A stretch of 58,118 nt of DNA from a virus. This document shows, in pieces, positions 20,615-29,807 of this stretch. The notes under the pieces are model-generated. The model had not been told where the DNA came from. It saw only the letters and a program-made list of their open reading frames with translations, and made no database searches. The stretch is taken from positions 1 through 58,118 of the IMG/VR virus record IMGVR_UViG_3300023272_000003. One strand, given 5' to 3'. A program made the translations under genes and the position numbers. Position 1 is the first letter of the stretch. The number at the start of each line of letters is the position of its first letter.

Positions 20615-22036
20615 CTATCCGACACCGAGAAGTGAAAGAGAAAAGTGAGTTGTAGGCACGAGCAAGGCTATCAGGTTCGCCCCGATTTTGGTACAGCCTG
20701 CGCTGCTGGGGTGGATACCGTCCGTCGTGTCCCCGGCGGCAGTATAGGTGCCTCCCGGTCCGGTCGAAATGTCGAACAGGTCCACGTTGGCCGGATTGGT
20801 GCAGGCCGCAATCGCCGCAGGGAGTACAGCATTGTAGTTGGGGCGCAGTGTAGAGTTCCCGCCGGTAAAGGGAAGGATCTGGCAAACCCCGATTCGCGTA
20901 GTGGGATAGGCCGCTATCAGGGCGTTTAAGCAGCTTGTATAATTGGCTTGGTAGGTCGCTGTAGAGACGCTTGTCGCGATGTCGTTCACGCCGATCATCA
21001 CAATCAGGCGCTTGAAATAGCTGGTTCCAAGGCCCATGTTGTGCGGAGGCGTCGGAGGCGAATTGGTGAGGTCGTACAGCAGGTTAGCGGTGGTCCAGCT
21101 GTTGTGGCCTGCGTTGACTACCCCGACGTTGTTGGTCTGACCGAACTTGGCAACAAATCCCTGTCGGCTGTCGCCTCCGGTTCCAATATCGCCCTGCGTG
21201 ATGGAATCGCCCCAAAACCCATATTGATCGCGCGCCGCATAGGTGGTCGTGGAGAGCGTGCCGCCCACAAGCATCAGATCCGTGAGCGTAAGCAGGTGCC
21301 CTCCTGCTGTGCCGTTTATGATATGGATTTCGTAATCATGTGTTCCTGATAGCCCCGTTCCGAACGCAAACAGGGATGTTCTGCCGTCGCTTGGAAAAGT
21401 CAAGGTGCTTCCTATGACGGTGGTCCCATCTTGGACCAAAACGCAGCTACCTGCCCCTCCATAAATCCACCCGTAAATAGCAGTCGCATTCGTGGTGAAC
21501 CGCAGCGACATATCTATATTGGTGCCGTCGTAGAATGTGTAGCCGATTCCACTGAACGGAACGAAGCCTCCCTCTCGCCTGGAGTATGTGGGGAATGTGC
21601 CTGAGTTGACGTTATAGATCGTCCCGAAATTGTCAGGTGCGCTCAATACCGGAGTGGTGCCGTCCGTAATCTGTAGCCCATAATCAGTGTCGAGGTAGAA
21701 GGTAGCTCCGGTTACTCCTTGGAGGGTGACATTTGTCCCAACTGGAATATTGGTGGCAATCGTTGTGACCAGCCATGCCCCTGCGCTGGAGAGCGTTGGG
21801 CGCGTCTGCAACACACCATTGAAAAGCACATCAATGGGTTGCGTGCCGGTATTCGAGTAGATTGTTACCTGAAGGGTGTTGGTGCCACTCCCGGCTGTGA
21901 CTTTCGTGTCGATGCGGCTTTTATCACCCTGCAAGAGCGCATAATTATGCACGCCTATGTTGCCCCATGCCCACTTGCCCAAGTATCGAATGGTGGCTCC
22001 CGTTACGTCTGATGTAGGCAATGGGAATGTGGTCAT
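20615..22036 (-). CDS. Tail protein with SGNH/GDSL esterase domain
   Basis: A 473-residue protein. Residues 1-265 are beta-rich, a likely attachment domain. The C-terminal hydrolase has the four SGNH blocks: GDS (Ser278), Gly310 in VVNAGHN, GVND (349-352) and DGIH (Asp439, His442). Such enzymes remove acyl groups from polysaccharides. In a tail protein this suggests deacetylation of capsule or cell-wall sugars during adsorption. Confidence 0.85.
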   Translation of the reverse strand: MTTFPLPTSDVTGATIRYLGKWAWGNIGVHNYALLQGDKSRIDTKVTAGSGTNTLQVTIYSNTGTQPIDVLFNGVLQTRPTLSSAGAWLVTTIATNIPVGTNVTLQGVTGATFYLDTDYGLQITDGTTPVLSAPDNFGTIYNVNSGTFPTYSRREGGFVPFSGIGYTFYDGTNIDMSLRFTTNATAIYGWIYGGAGSCVLVQDGTTVIGSTLTFPSDGRTSLFAFGTGLSGTHDYEIHIINGTAGGHLLTLTDLMLVGGTLSTTTYAARDQYGFWGDSITQGDIGTGGDSRQGFVAKFGQTNNVGVVNAGHNSWTTANLLYDLTNSPPTPPHNMGLGTSYFKRLIVMIGVNDIATSVSTATYQANYTSCLNALIAAYPTTRIGVCQILPFTGGNSTLRPNYNAVLPAAIAACTNPANVDLFDISTGPGGTYTAAGDTTDGIHPSSAGCTKIGANLIALLVPTTHFSLSLLGVG

Positions 22037-22064
22037 TGAAAACCCTTTCGTTATCTGCTAGAAT
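22036..22064 (+). promoter_or_regulatory. Rightward promoter inside the tail region
   Basis: TTGAAA (22036-22041), 17 bases, TAGAAT (22059-22064). It opposes the late operon and precedes the small gene at 22096. Confidence 0.7.
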
Positions 22065-22095
22065 CTCCACACCAAAACGCATGGAGGCACGCACG

Positions 22096-22275
22096 ATGTT
22101 TGTAAACTTGCTTCGCTGTTTCGCCCGCTGGATGATCCGCAGTAGAATTGCTTCTGCTCTGTTCCGCGAATATCGCTATTGGGACGCTGACCCCTCGCTG
22201 TCGCGTGAAGAGATCCGCCAGGAAGCCGTCCGCCACGAAGAGGCGCTGTTCCGCTCCACATTCGGTCAAACGTGA
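22096..22275 (+). CDS. Moron-like small protein
   Basis: A 59-residue protein read from the ATG nine bases after GGAGG. The N-terminal 25 residues are hydrophobic and basic (MFVNLLRCFARWMIRSRI), suited to a membrane-bound amphipathic helix; the rest is acidic and helical. It has its own promoter and a hairpin terminator and is opposite in direction to the flanking tail genes. This is the form of a moron, a gene expressed in the prophage. Function unknown. Confidence 0.75.
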   Translation: MFVNLLRCFARWMIRSRIASALFREYRYWDADPSLSREEIRQEAVRHEEALFRSTFGQT

Positions 22276-22278
22276 GAA

Positions 22279-22299
22279 AAACCCGCAAGTTGCGGGTTT
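22279..22299. terminator. Hairpin terminator of the moron-like gene
   Basis: AAACCCGC and GCGGGTTT form an 8-bp stem around AAGTT three bases after the stop. A-rich and T-rich ends make it usable in both directions. Confidence 0.75.
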
Positions 22300-22339
22300 G
22301 GTGAGCGCGGTGTTAGATTTTGGTAGCGAGGCGCGTTGT

Positions 22340-24340
22340 CTACTTAACCTGCAGTTCCATCGTGCCAAACGGTAAAGACGTGGAACCGTTGCCGCCATAG
22401 GCTACAAACCTGAGTAGTACATCCGCCTTCGCGCCTCCCGTAAGCGTCACCCAACTGCCGACTGTAGAGCCTGCCCCATAGAGTACTGCCGCGCCGCTTG
22501 CGCTCCCAACCGTACCATCGAGGTAATTCCATGTCGTGCCGCCGTTGGTGCTGTACTGAGCATCCACCGCCGGGGTAAAACCGATAGGCAGCGCCGCGCC
22601 AGGGAAAGGCCACATGATGACAAGGCGCGCCTGCGTGGCGTTGGTAAGGTCGTGCTGAGACCGGAGTAGGATGGAGGCATTAAACTCCGATGGGCTGGCC
22701 GCCGTGGAGGTCGGGATAGCCCACGACAGCGACCCGCCTCCAGGGGAGACGACCATCGCTTTATTCATCGTGTAGCCGGAGCCACCGCCGCCCGTTGCCG
22801 CTATGGTGATAGTAGTGCCGACAGGCGTCAGGCTGATGCCGGTACCTGCCGCGATGGTCAAGGCCCCTTTGAGGCTGTTGACGGAACTCACCCCGTCGTG
22901 CTGGTGGTCGGCGCGCGCGTACAGGACAGAGGTTCCGACCACCGCCGTAGATCCGACCGGCGTAACGCTGCTGGCTGGGGTGCCGGTGCCGCCAAAATTG
23001 AACGTATTGCCGCTTTGGGAGACGCTACCGGTGAAGGTAAGCGGACCCAAGACCGTACCGCCCGGCCCCGTGATATTGAACACTCCGGGGTGCTGGTGGT
23101 CTTCACGGGCATAGGTCAGGGCTGTTCCGACAGAGCCGGTCATGCCTATATTCGTGACAGTCGTTGCAGGTGCTGGCGGAATGGCAAAGGTGAGCGTGTT
23201 GCCGCTCTGAGAAACGCCTCCCGCCAGCGTCACATCGCCAAAAATGGTTGAAGCAGGCCCGACTATAGAAGACACGGCCCGGTGGGTATGATCTTCGCGG
23301 GCATAGTTGGTAGAACTTCCGACCGCGCCGGTGTCATCGGTCGGAAGAACCGTCGTTGCAGGCGTCCCTGCCCCAGAAACGATCGTCAGCGTGTTACCGA
23401 TCTGGGTAACAGCGCCTCCAATCGTCATATCGCCGAAAATATCACCAGAGGGGCCGATAACCTTGTGGACGCCCTTGTGAGCATGGTCTTCCCGCGCGAA
23501 GTTCGTCGATGTGCCGACCGCGCCCGCGTTGCTGATCTCCGTCACCGTAGAGGCCGGGACACCGCTTCCACCTCCCACGCTCGAAGGGAAGGGCACCGCC
23601 GCGCCACCGCTCCAGACGTAGTTGGTAAGGCTGTCCGAGCGAAACCACTGCAGGCCCTCGAAAGTCGAAGTCGGATCAGCGGTAACGGAAGGATGGTCAA
23701 TCTGTCGATAAGCCGCGCCATCCCACAAGAAGCGCCCAAACGGGGTCTTGTGGATGAGGATAAGATTTGACGGCGGTGAGTCGGTAGGGACGCCAGGATC
23801 TGCCGATGACCGCACCAGACAGCCACCCTCCAGGTAGACCACGCCAGAAGTGTCGATGTTGGTGACGACACCGCCCGATACCATGACCGAACCGAGCAGA
23901 ACGGACAGCGTAGCGGGAGGCGTCGTGCTGGTGAGCGCCAGGAGCGCGCCGTTCTGCTGCAGCCACACCCAGTTACGGAAACCATTCGTCAGTGAGCGAA
24001 CCGTATCGGCTTCCAGCATCACAATGCCGCCAATGATCGCATCGCCCTTCTTGACAAGGACACTCGCGCCGGTACCCGCAACCATCGTCAACTCATTGCC
24101 CAGATTACTCCCGGCCACAATCGCGCAGGCGTTTGCTCCACCGCTACGCGAAATCTTGTCCAGCCGGAGCGCGTGAGGCTGAATAGTCAGTTCACGGAAA
24201 TTCTGCTGCCCCCACGGATCGCTTGAAATCATCTGCTCTGAGACAGGTGCGACAGGCGCAGACTTCGACGCGAGGAGCGACAAAAAACCCGTCGGCTGAG
24301 TAACCGGCGGGCAGGCGGATGCGTTAAGGTTTATGGTCAT
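22340..24340 (-). CDS. Tail fibre with repeated HxH motifs
   Basis: A 666-residue protein. After an N-terminal attachment region, four repeats of about 60 residues each carry a V-G-T/S-S...YAREDHxH motif (HAH, HTH, HQH, HQH). HxH motifs hold metal ions on the axis of trimeric fibres such as T4 gp37. A Gly-rich end follows. It is a long fibre or receptor-binding protein of the late operon. Confidence 0.85.
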   Translation of the reverse strand: MTINLNASACPPVTQPTGFLSLLASKSAPVAPVSEQMISSDPWGQQNFRELTIQPHALRLDKISRSGGANACAIVAGSNLGNELTMVAGTGASVLVKKGDAIIGGIVMLEADTVRSLTNGFRNWVWLQQNGALLALTSTTPPATLSVLLGSVMVSGGVVTNIDTSGVVYLEGGCLVRSSADPGVPTDSPPSNLILIHKTPFGRFLWDGAAYRQIDHPSVTADPTSTFEGLQWFRSDSLTNYVWSGGAAVPFPSSVGGGSGVPASTVTEISNAGAVGTSTNFAREDHAHKGVHKVIGPSGDIFGDMTIGGAVTQIGNTLTIVSGAGTPATTVLPTDDTGAVGSSTNYAREDHTHRAVSSIVGPASTIFGDVTLAGGVSQSGNTLTFAIPPAPATTVTNIGMTGSVGTALTYAREDHQHPGVFNITGPGGTVLGPLTFTGSVSQSGNTFNFGGTGTPASSVTPVGSTAVVGTSVLYARADHQHDGVSSVNSLKGALTIAAGTGISLTPVGTTITIAATGGGGSGYTMNKAMVVSPGGGSLSWAIPTSTAASPSEFNASILLRSQHDLTNATQARLVIMWPFPGAALPIGFTPAVDAQYSTNGGTTWNYLDGTVGSASGAAVLYGAGSTVGSWVTLTGGAKADVLLRFVAYGGNGSTSLPFGTMELQVK

Positions 24341-24345
24341 AGTGT

Positions 24346-24642
24346 TTAGGCTTCTGCGGCCCTACCAGAAGATAGATCCGCGCAGACGCGAAGAAACTTT
24401 AGGGGCGTGTCTACATCGTAGTCTATGCCGCCGTACCTGAGAACAAGGAAACCGTGCTTATTGGACAGTGAGACACCCATAAGCATCACAGACATCAGGG
24501 CATTCCATAAGTCTGCTTTCTGGTAATCATCCAATTCCTCGAAAGAAACAGGCTTAGAGAAATCAGAGGAGATAAAGATACGATTGCCTTCTTGACGCAC
24601 ATTCAGACCTTCCCCTGCGGTAAAAGTCATATCGCCTTGCAT
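24346..24642 (-). CDS. Small protein between fibre genes
   Basis: A 98-residue protein with SD AAGGAGA. N-terminal beta part, then helices (ELDDYQKADLWNALMSVMLM). Could be a fibre chaperone or a small tail component; position is the only evidence. Confidence 0.7.
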   Translation of the reverse strand: MQGDMTFTAGEGLNVRQEGNRIFISSDFSKPVSFEELDDYQKADLWNALMSVMLMGVSLSNKHGFLVLRYGGIDYDVDTPLKFLRVCADLSSGRAAEA

Positions 24643-24651
24643 ATCTTCTCC

Positions 24652-26112
24652 TTAAGGTGCTGTCAGTGGAACGCGTGTCCACGTCTCCGCATTCGGGTCA
24701 GAACTATACCAGACGGAGGGCGATGTCTCTCCTGCCGCCATGAAAACGAGCATCCAGAGCGCAGAACCGTTCTGGGGCATGATGAGATGGAACGAATCGT
24801 CTTTCGGCGTCAGGTCTTGGCCTGCATCGTTCTTGAACGTGTAGGCGGTGGAGAACTCTTGCTCTCCCGGTCCCTTCGAGACGGCTTTCAGTTGTGCTGG
24901 TGGTAGGGGTGCGCCCACGGAAGGCGCAGGCCCCTGGTAAAAGCAGGCGATAACAAGCGTGTGATCTATTGCCTGCCCCGGCGTCGGATGCGTGCCGCCG
25001 TCAAGGTCACTCAGCGCCATAGCGTTTTTGCCCCATGTGTTGCCGTCGTCATCGCTCTGATCTATCCATATCGAAGAGCCTCTCTCCCAGACAACCAGCG
25101 TCCTGCGATAGATAGGGTCATACACGCCTCTGGGCCGCTTGTCTGTGCCGCCCGTGGTGACTTTTGAACCTGCCTCAAAGCCGTAGAAAGGCCCGTTGTT
25201 GTCGGCCCGGCGGAAGAAGATGCAGCCCTCATCGGTGCCGCCGCTCCCCCGCTCGACCTGCATGTAAAAGCCCCACTGCTCCGCGAAATTCCAGGGAGAG
25301 TCGGACATCGCCGGGAACTCGTTCTGATTGCCCCCGCCCGCTGGTGGCTCTGGGGGAACGCCGCCTGCTGCCAGTTGCTTGATCGTGAACGTCGCAAGCG
25401 GTGGCGTAGAGGGTGGCTTGACCCCGTCGTACCAATCTCGGCTATATAGCCCATCGTAGACCCGCACGTGCCCGGTGCGCGGATAAGCATTCGGGTTCGC
25501 CGTCACCTCGAAATTCGAGAGGTAAGGGCTATGGACGTAGTAGATAAAACCCGGTATCGACGGGTGCGACGATGTGTCGTAGAGCGCACTCTCGTTCGCA
25601 ACCGTCGCAGAGCCTGGAATGACGTTGATCCAGTTGTCAGGAGTGTAGAAAAACCACCGCGCAGGCCCCCGGTTGTCATCGATCACCAGTTTATAGGAGG
25701 CTGGCTGTGCTGCCGCGCTCACCGTAACCTCATCCGGATCGAATGTATAGGTGGCAAACGAGTCCTGAACGATCTTGTAAAGCCCCCCGGATTCGCTGCC
25801 GCGAACAGCCAAGTTGGGTGGCCCCAGAAACTTCAATTCGATGTAGCCAGTACGCTGTGAACCTGTCGTATTCGAGGAAACGGTATAGAAAAATCCCTCA
25901 AATACCGTAGAAGGCAATTGAGGGTAGGCAGGATTACCACCGACGTTCTTCTTATCTCGACTGACGATTGTGATCCATGAGTCGAGCGAGGTCACTTCCC
26001 ACGGCGGAACATAGGAGGTATCGGAGGAGTATATCTCCACCTGGAAATACTCATTGACATGCGCCAGAGGATTGAATATCCTGTGAGCGTCTGGCGGGTA
26101 CGGGGTGGGCAT
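24652..26112 (-). CDS. Tail-associated protein with BACON-like and Asp-box elements
   Basis: A 486-residue protein. The N-terminal half has strands with conserved Trp and Asn (SWITIVS, NWINVIP) that resemble BACON or Ig-like carbohydrate-binding domains. The C-terminal half has SDDDGNTWGKN, close to the sialidase Asp-box SxDxGxTW, and another YSSDPNAETW. This fits a beta-propeller that binds or cuts glycans. Confidence 0.65.
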   Translation of the reverse strand: MPTPYPPDAHRIFNPLAHVNEYFQVEIYSSDTSYVPPWEVTSLDSWITIVSRDKKNVGGNPAYPQLPSTVFEGFFYTVSSNTTGSQRTGYIELKFLGPPNLAVRGSESGGLYKIVQDSFATYTFDPDEVTVSAAAQPASYKLVIDDNRGPARWFFYTPDNWINVIPGSATVANESALYDTSSHPSIPGFIYYVHSPYLSNFEVTANPNAYPRTGHVRVYDGLYSRDWYDGVKPPSTPPLATFTIKQLAAGGVPPEPPAGGGNQNEFPAMSDSPWNFAEQWGFYMQVERGSGGTDEGCIFFRRADNNGPFYGFEAGSKVTTGGTDKRPRGVYDPIYRRTLVVWERGSSIWIDQSDDDGNTWGKNAMALSDLDGGTHPTPGQAIDHTLVIACFYQGPAPSVGAPLPPAQLKAVSKGPGEQEFSTAYTFKNDAGQDLTPKDDSFHLIMPQNGSALWMLVFMAAGETSPSVWYSSDPNAETWTRVPLTAP

Positions 26113-26123
26113 AGGTCTCTGGT

Positions 26124-26390
26124 CTACCGCATGATACGGCGCGGATCGCCCGGAATATCGATACCGGGCAGGAAGTAGAGTTCACCGAGTGTCGGGCTTC
26201 CGGGCGTAATATCCTGAAGCGGATGCCACTCGGTGCCGTCCACCGGCAGGGCGAATATATCCGTATGGTTGCCGCCGCCCAGCAGGTGCATGTCGGCGGC
26301 AGTGGTATTCGGCTGGTCTATGCGTAGACCGACGGCACGTGCTGAGTTGCGCCGCGCTGCCTGCCGGTATTTCTCAACTGCTTCGGCCAT
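26124..26390 (-). CDS. Small tail-region protein
   Basis: An 88-residue protein (ATG at 26390 after an AGGACGG site; an earlier ATG at 26420 is possible). N-terminal helix MAEAVEKYRQAARRN, then a Gly-rich part with GGGNHTDIF. It overlaps the upstream gene. Likely a virion or assembly factor. Confidence 0.6.
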   Translation of the reverse strand: MAEAVEKYRQAARRNSARAVGLRIDQPNTTAADMHLLGGGNHTDIFALPVDGTEWHPLQDITPGSPTLGELYFLPGIDIPGDPRRIMR

Positions 26391-26559
26391 CGGGTTTACC
26401 GTCCTGATCCTCGCGCGCAAATGTTCGCCACGTCGGGTTCCATTTGACAGAGCCGATTTTGCTCTTGCCCTCCGTGGTAGTGATGGTGCCTTCCATCAGA
26501 ACTATGCGTTTTGACGGATCGGACTTGTCATACTCTGCTTCAATGCGTACCTGTATCAT
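26374..26559 (-). CDS. Small protein related to a segment of the 891-residue tail protein
   Basis: A 61-residue protein with SD GAGGGGG. IQVRIEAEYDKSDPSKRIVLMEG matches the segment LIRTRIETEYDPADTDLRSVLFDG of the protein encoded just upstream (26569-29244), including a following basic stretch and a Trp-Arg. It looks like a duplicated fragment. Confidence 0.65.
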   Translation of the reverse strand: MIQVRIEAEYDKSDPSKRIVLMEGTITTTEGKSKIGSVKWNPTWRTFAREDQDGKPDGRSS

Positions 26560-26568
26560 CTATCCCCC

Positions 26569-29244
26569 TCAGTTCTCAAACGGGAGTTGTAATTCGTAGT
26601 ACGCCATCTGCTTCCCATCCTTCTTGTAGGTTGGGTTGCAGTTGCGCACAAGCCACGTCGTCTCCTCGCCCTCATCGATCAGCGTCACGGTATCGTAATA
26701 CCGAAGCGGGCGCGGCGCGCTCTGCAGAGGATCGTTTTCGTCCCATATCAGCGCAAGAGGAGCTTCAAAGGGCAGGATGATCGAACCGTGGCAACTCACG
26801 TCGTAAATGCGTCTGCAAACGAGGTCTACAGTATGCTGATCGCCTAGTCCGAGATTAACCACGATGATTGGCGCGAAGAAGCCCATATAGTCCATGCTAT
26901 TAGGGTTACTGGTGATGATCGGGCTGCCATCCGGGTTGGCAAAGAAATCATAGCTCTTTGGGTTGCAGATCCAATTGGTCCGAACGAACTGCCCATTCTC
27001 CGGCAGATACTCACCTGTTCCGGTAACGCAGACCGCATTCCCCTCCGGGTAGATAGGGTAAGGCTCCATCGTGCCGCCCGCTATGTAGATGGTAGGATTT
27101 ATCCCCACCCACGCCCTGCCGTCCGTATCGCCGTTGTAGCTCTCAGAGGCGGTGGCCAGTTTGCCAGGGGCTTGCGGGTCCAGGGTAAACGTCGCCACCG
27201 GCGAAAACGGCCCACGGTTCGGCACTGGAGGCCTAAGCCGCCACATGCCGCCCTGCGTACCCGCATTGCCGTCCCAGATGAGATACCACCCCAGATAACG
27301 CTTTGCGAACGTCGTCACAGCCTCTGCCACATTCGACAGAGGGTCGATCATCAGCGTTTGGGCGTTCTCTGCCCCGGAGGGAAAGAACCGGATCGGGCTG
27401 TCAGGAACATCGATCTGCCCCGGCGTAAAGCCCGCATAACTGAGGAGAGCGCGGCAGATGTCCGTAACCTTGAAAGGCGGCGCGACTCCCGTCTCTGGAT
27501 CGATCTCGGCGTTCGGATCCGGCGTTTGGAGATCAAGGCGAAACATCGTCAGGCTCTTATGCAACCGCGCCCACATGCCGACAAACGAGATTTGAAAGTC
27601 TCGCCAGTCCTTCGAGGGGTACGCCTTGGGATTGGCACCGCTTGCGCCTCTGCCGCCCTTGTTGCCTTTCTGTCGGCCTGCCGCCTTCTCTATGTAGCCA
27701 TCGAACAGGACACTACGGAGGTCGGTGTCGGCAGGATCGTACTCCGTTTCGATCCTGGTACGGATCAGGGCGCGCCGCCGCACTCTCGATAGAGAACCCG
27801 TGAAATCCTTTATCAGGACCGATGCGGTTTCGTGGGAAGGGTCGGCCTCTGCGCCAGAGATGCTGACATTGCTCGAAACTGCCCCGAACTCGCCCGGCTC
27901 ACTGCTGCCAATCCAGGCATCCCGCTGAACGCGATACTCGTAAAGCACAGGGGTTCGCTTCTGCTCGGTGTCGCTGAAGAAGTCAAATGATGCGTAATAG
28001 AAGGGCTGGCCAGGATTGATATAGTATTCTTTCCAGCCTGTGCCGCCGCGTCCTGTAGCTGTCATTTCTACGCCGGTGGTCGCATCCCGCAAACGCGCCA
28101 CAAACGCGCACCCTGCCGGCACATCGGCCGTCCAGTAGAAGACGACCGGCACCCGCCCGGTAATGTGCCAGGGGAGCCAGAGTGGCAAATCGGTTACGTA
28201 GCCGTCCGGGTAGTAGCGCCAGACGCTGACCTGCCAGGGCGTTCGGAGTTCTCTCGCTACCTCGATCCTAACCGGCCCCTGCCCGGTGACTTGTGTGCGC
28301 GCAGGCAGACCCGGTGGAGGCGCAGACGGTGATTTCGGGGTTGTATCGACCTTAAAAAGATGCTGTGTAATGGTCTGGGGGGCGGCATGGATTTGCATGT
28401 AGAATTGGCCGCTATTGCTGTTACCGACGTTCGCCTGCACCTCTCCCTCGAACTGGATAAACAGTTTGCCCGTTACCGGAGACCGGTAGGGGTGAATGTG
28501 GACCGTTGCGATTTCGCCCCGGTGATCGCCTGCAATCCACTGCCACACATCGACCTGTACCCAGGGATTACCCGTTGCGGCCTTGGCCTGCTCGCTGTAC
28601 TCCGCGAGGTACATGTAGTTCCGAAGCACCACGACCGAATACTGCCCGTTGCCGTTCGAGTTTACCGGGCCGCCGAAATGCTTGCAAATTTGCGATGTGG
28701 TGTAATCGTGCCCGGAAGGGATGCGAAACCGCCACGTAAACGACTGGTTAGGGTCGAACTGCTCATTCGATACCGCGTGACGATCCATGACGGTGGTGAC
28801 GATGGGATAGTTCGGTTGTGGCACGACCATAACGTCCGCGGCCAGGGTCTGCGCCCAACTCTCACCGGCCTTGACGGTCTTTTCGTTCATGGGCAGCCCA
28901 CTCGAAACCGTGGAGGCATCGAGCGTCACACCCTTGAGATATTCCGGCCCTCGGTAGTGGTTGCGCTCCACATAGCCCGGAATGGTCGTGAAGGAGCCTA
29001 ACTGTAGAATCGACAGGCCCTGGTCCTGCTTCTCAGTCTGATTACTGAGGGTCTTCTGATAAGGCGCGAGGGCAATCGCGCCTGTTGCCAAACGGTGAAC
29101 GTTGGCGCTATTGTTCTTATCCAGGCCGCCGCGCGCCATCTCTCCACCAGCACGCCGATGTGCCTGCGGCGGTTCGGACGTGGTGGCCTCCGCGAGATCG
29201 AACCGAACATGTGTCCTGCGATTTGGGGTTATGGTTGAACTCAT
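26569..29244 (-). CDS. Large tail-tip/baseplate hub protein
   Basis: An 891-residue protein downstream of the tape measure and upstream of the fibres. It has many beta segments (RFRIPSGHDYTTSQ, VFYWTADVPAGC) and a C-terminal part with DTVTLIDEGEETTWLVRNC. Size and position suit a tail-tip or hub protein. A short relative of one of its segments is encoded at 26374-26559. Confidence 0.7.
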   Translation of the reverse strand: MSSTITPNRRTHVRFDLAEATTSEPPQAHRRAGGEMARGGLDKNNSANVHRLATGAIALAPYQKTLSNQTEKQDQGLSILQLGSFTTIPGYVERNHYRGPEYLKGVTLDASTVSSGLPMNEKTVKAGESWAQTLAADVMVVPQPNYPIVTTVMDRHAVSNEQFDPNQSFTWRFRIPSGHDYTTSQICKHFGGPVNSNGNGQYSVVVLRNYMYLAEYSEQAKAATGNPWVQVDVWQWIAGDHRGEIATVHIHPYRSPVTGKLFIQFEGEVQANVGNSNSGQFYMQIHAAPQTITQHLFKVDTTPKSPSAPPPGLPARTQVTGQGPVRIEVARELRTPWQVSVWRYYPDGYVTDLPLWLPWHITGRVPVVFYWTADVPAGCAFVARLRDATTGVEMTATGRGGTGWKEYYINPGQPFYYASFDFFSDTEQKRTPVLYEYRVQRDAWIGSSEPGEFGAVSSNVSISGAEADPSHETASVLIKDFTGSLSRVRRRALIRTRIETEYDPADTDLRSVLFDGYIEKAAGRQKGNKGGRGASGANPKAYPSKDWRDFQISFVGMWARLHKSLTMFRLDLQTPDPNAEIDPETGVAPPFKVTDICRALLSYAGFTPGQIDVPDSPIRFFPSGAENAQTLMIDPLSNVAEAVTTFAKRYLGWYLIWDGNAGTQGGMWRLRPPVPNRGPFSPVATFTLDPQAPGKLATASESYNGDTDGRAWVGINPTIYIAGGTMEPYPIYPEGNAVCVTGTGEYLPENGQFVRTNWICNPKSYDFFANPDGSPIITSNPNSMDYMGFFAPIIVVNLGLGDQHTVDLVCRRIYDVSCHGSIILPFEAPLALIWDENDPLQSAPRPLRYYDTVTLIDEGEETTWLVRNCNPTYKKDGKQMAYYELQLPFEN

Positions 29245-29322
29245 GGGTTCCTGATCTCAAAAGAGGGATTCGGCTCTGCGCTCTCGAAAATGCCGGGTAT
29301 TCCGCCGCAAGGAGGCTCTTTC

Positions 29323-29805
29323 GTGACTCAGCCCTACAAAATATGCCCACAGTGCCAGGAACCTGCCGCCGTTGCCGCCACGCAGTGCGCCCGATGTGGC
29401 CGCATCTATCGCTCCACGTCACCACAGCAAACACAGGTTTTCGCTAACCCACCAGCACAAGCGCCCGCACCAGCACCCAGAGGCCTGTATTTCGGCGTAG
29501 GTGTCGGCGCGGGCTGCTTATTGGCAATCGGCCTGCTCTGCTTCTTTGTGTGGATGATTTTCTCTGGTGCGCGCTCTCAGGGCGGAACCCAAACCGCGCA
29601 ACTGGCGGCGAAGATGCAGGTTTATATCCCCTGTCGCCCCTATGAGTTTGAAGGCAAGTTCGGCAGGCCGGACAGCATGTCAAATACCAATCGGGACGGC
29701 ATAGAGTTTTACTTTTGGAACTATCGCTGCAAGGACGGCACGGTCACCGTTACGTTCAACAGCACCACCCAATACATAGAGCGAGTCAGCACCGAAGGGC
29801 CATGA
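29323..29805 (+). CDS. Zinc-ribbon membrane protein, moron candidate
   Basis: A 160-residue protein read from GTG after AAGGAGG. Cytoplasmic zinc ribbon (CPQC, CARC; Cys8, 11, 22, 25), Pro/Ala/Gln linker, one membrane segment (about 56-80), and an outer domain of about 80 residues (FEGKFGRPDSMSN, GIEFYFWNYRCKDGTVTV). It reads against the tail operon between the hub and tape measure. Topology fits a host-surface or superinfection-exclusion protein expressed in the lysogen. No clear promoter was found. Confidence 0.75.
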   Translation: MTQPYKICPQCQEPAAVAATQCARCGRIYRSTSPQQTQVFANPPAQAPAPAPRGLYFGVGVGAGCLLAIGLLCFFVWMIFSGARSQGGTQTAQLAAKMQVYIPCRPYEFEGKFGRPDSMSNTNRDGIEFYFWNYRCKDGTVTVTFNSTTQYIERVSTEGP

Positions 29806-29807
29806 GT

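Noticed and set aside
22803-23770. Rightward frames opposite the fibre gene, and repeats suggestive of CRISPR
   Set aside because: The periodic pattern comes from the protein repeats of the fibre; repeats are not identical and there are no spacers.
29290-29322. Longer start for the zinc-ribbon membrane protein
   Set aside because: The ATG at 29290 has no ribosome site, whereas the GTG at 29323 follows AAGGAGG.
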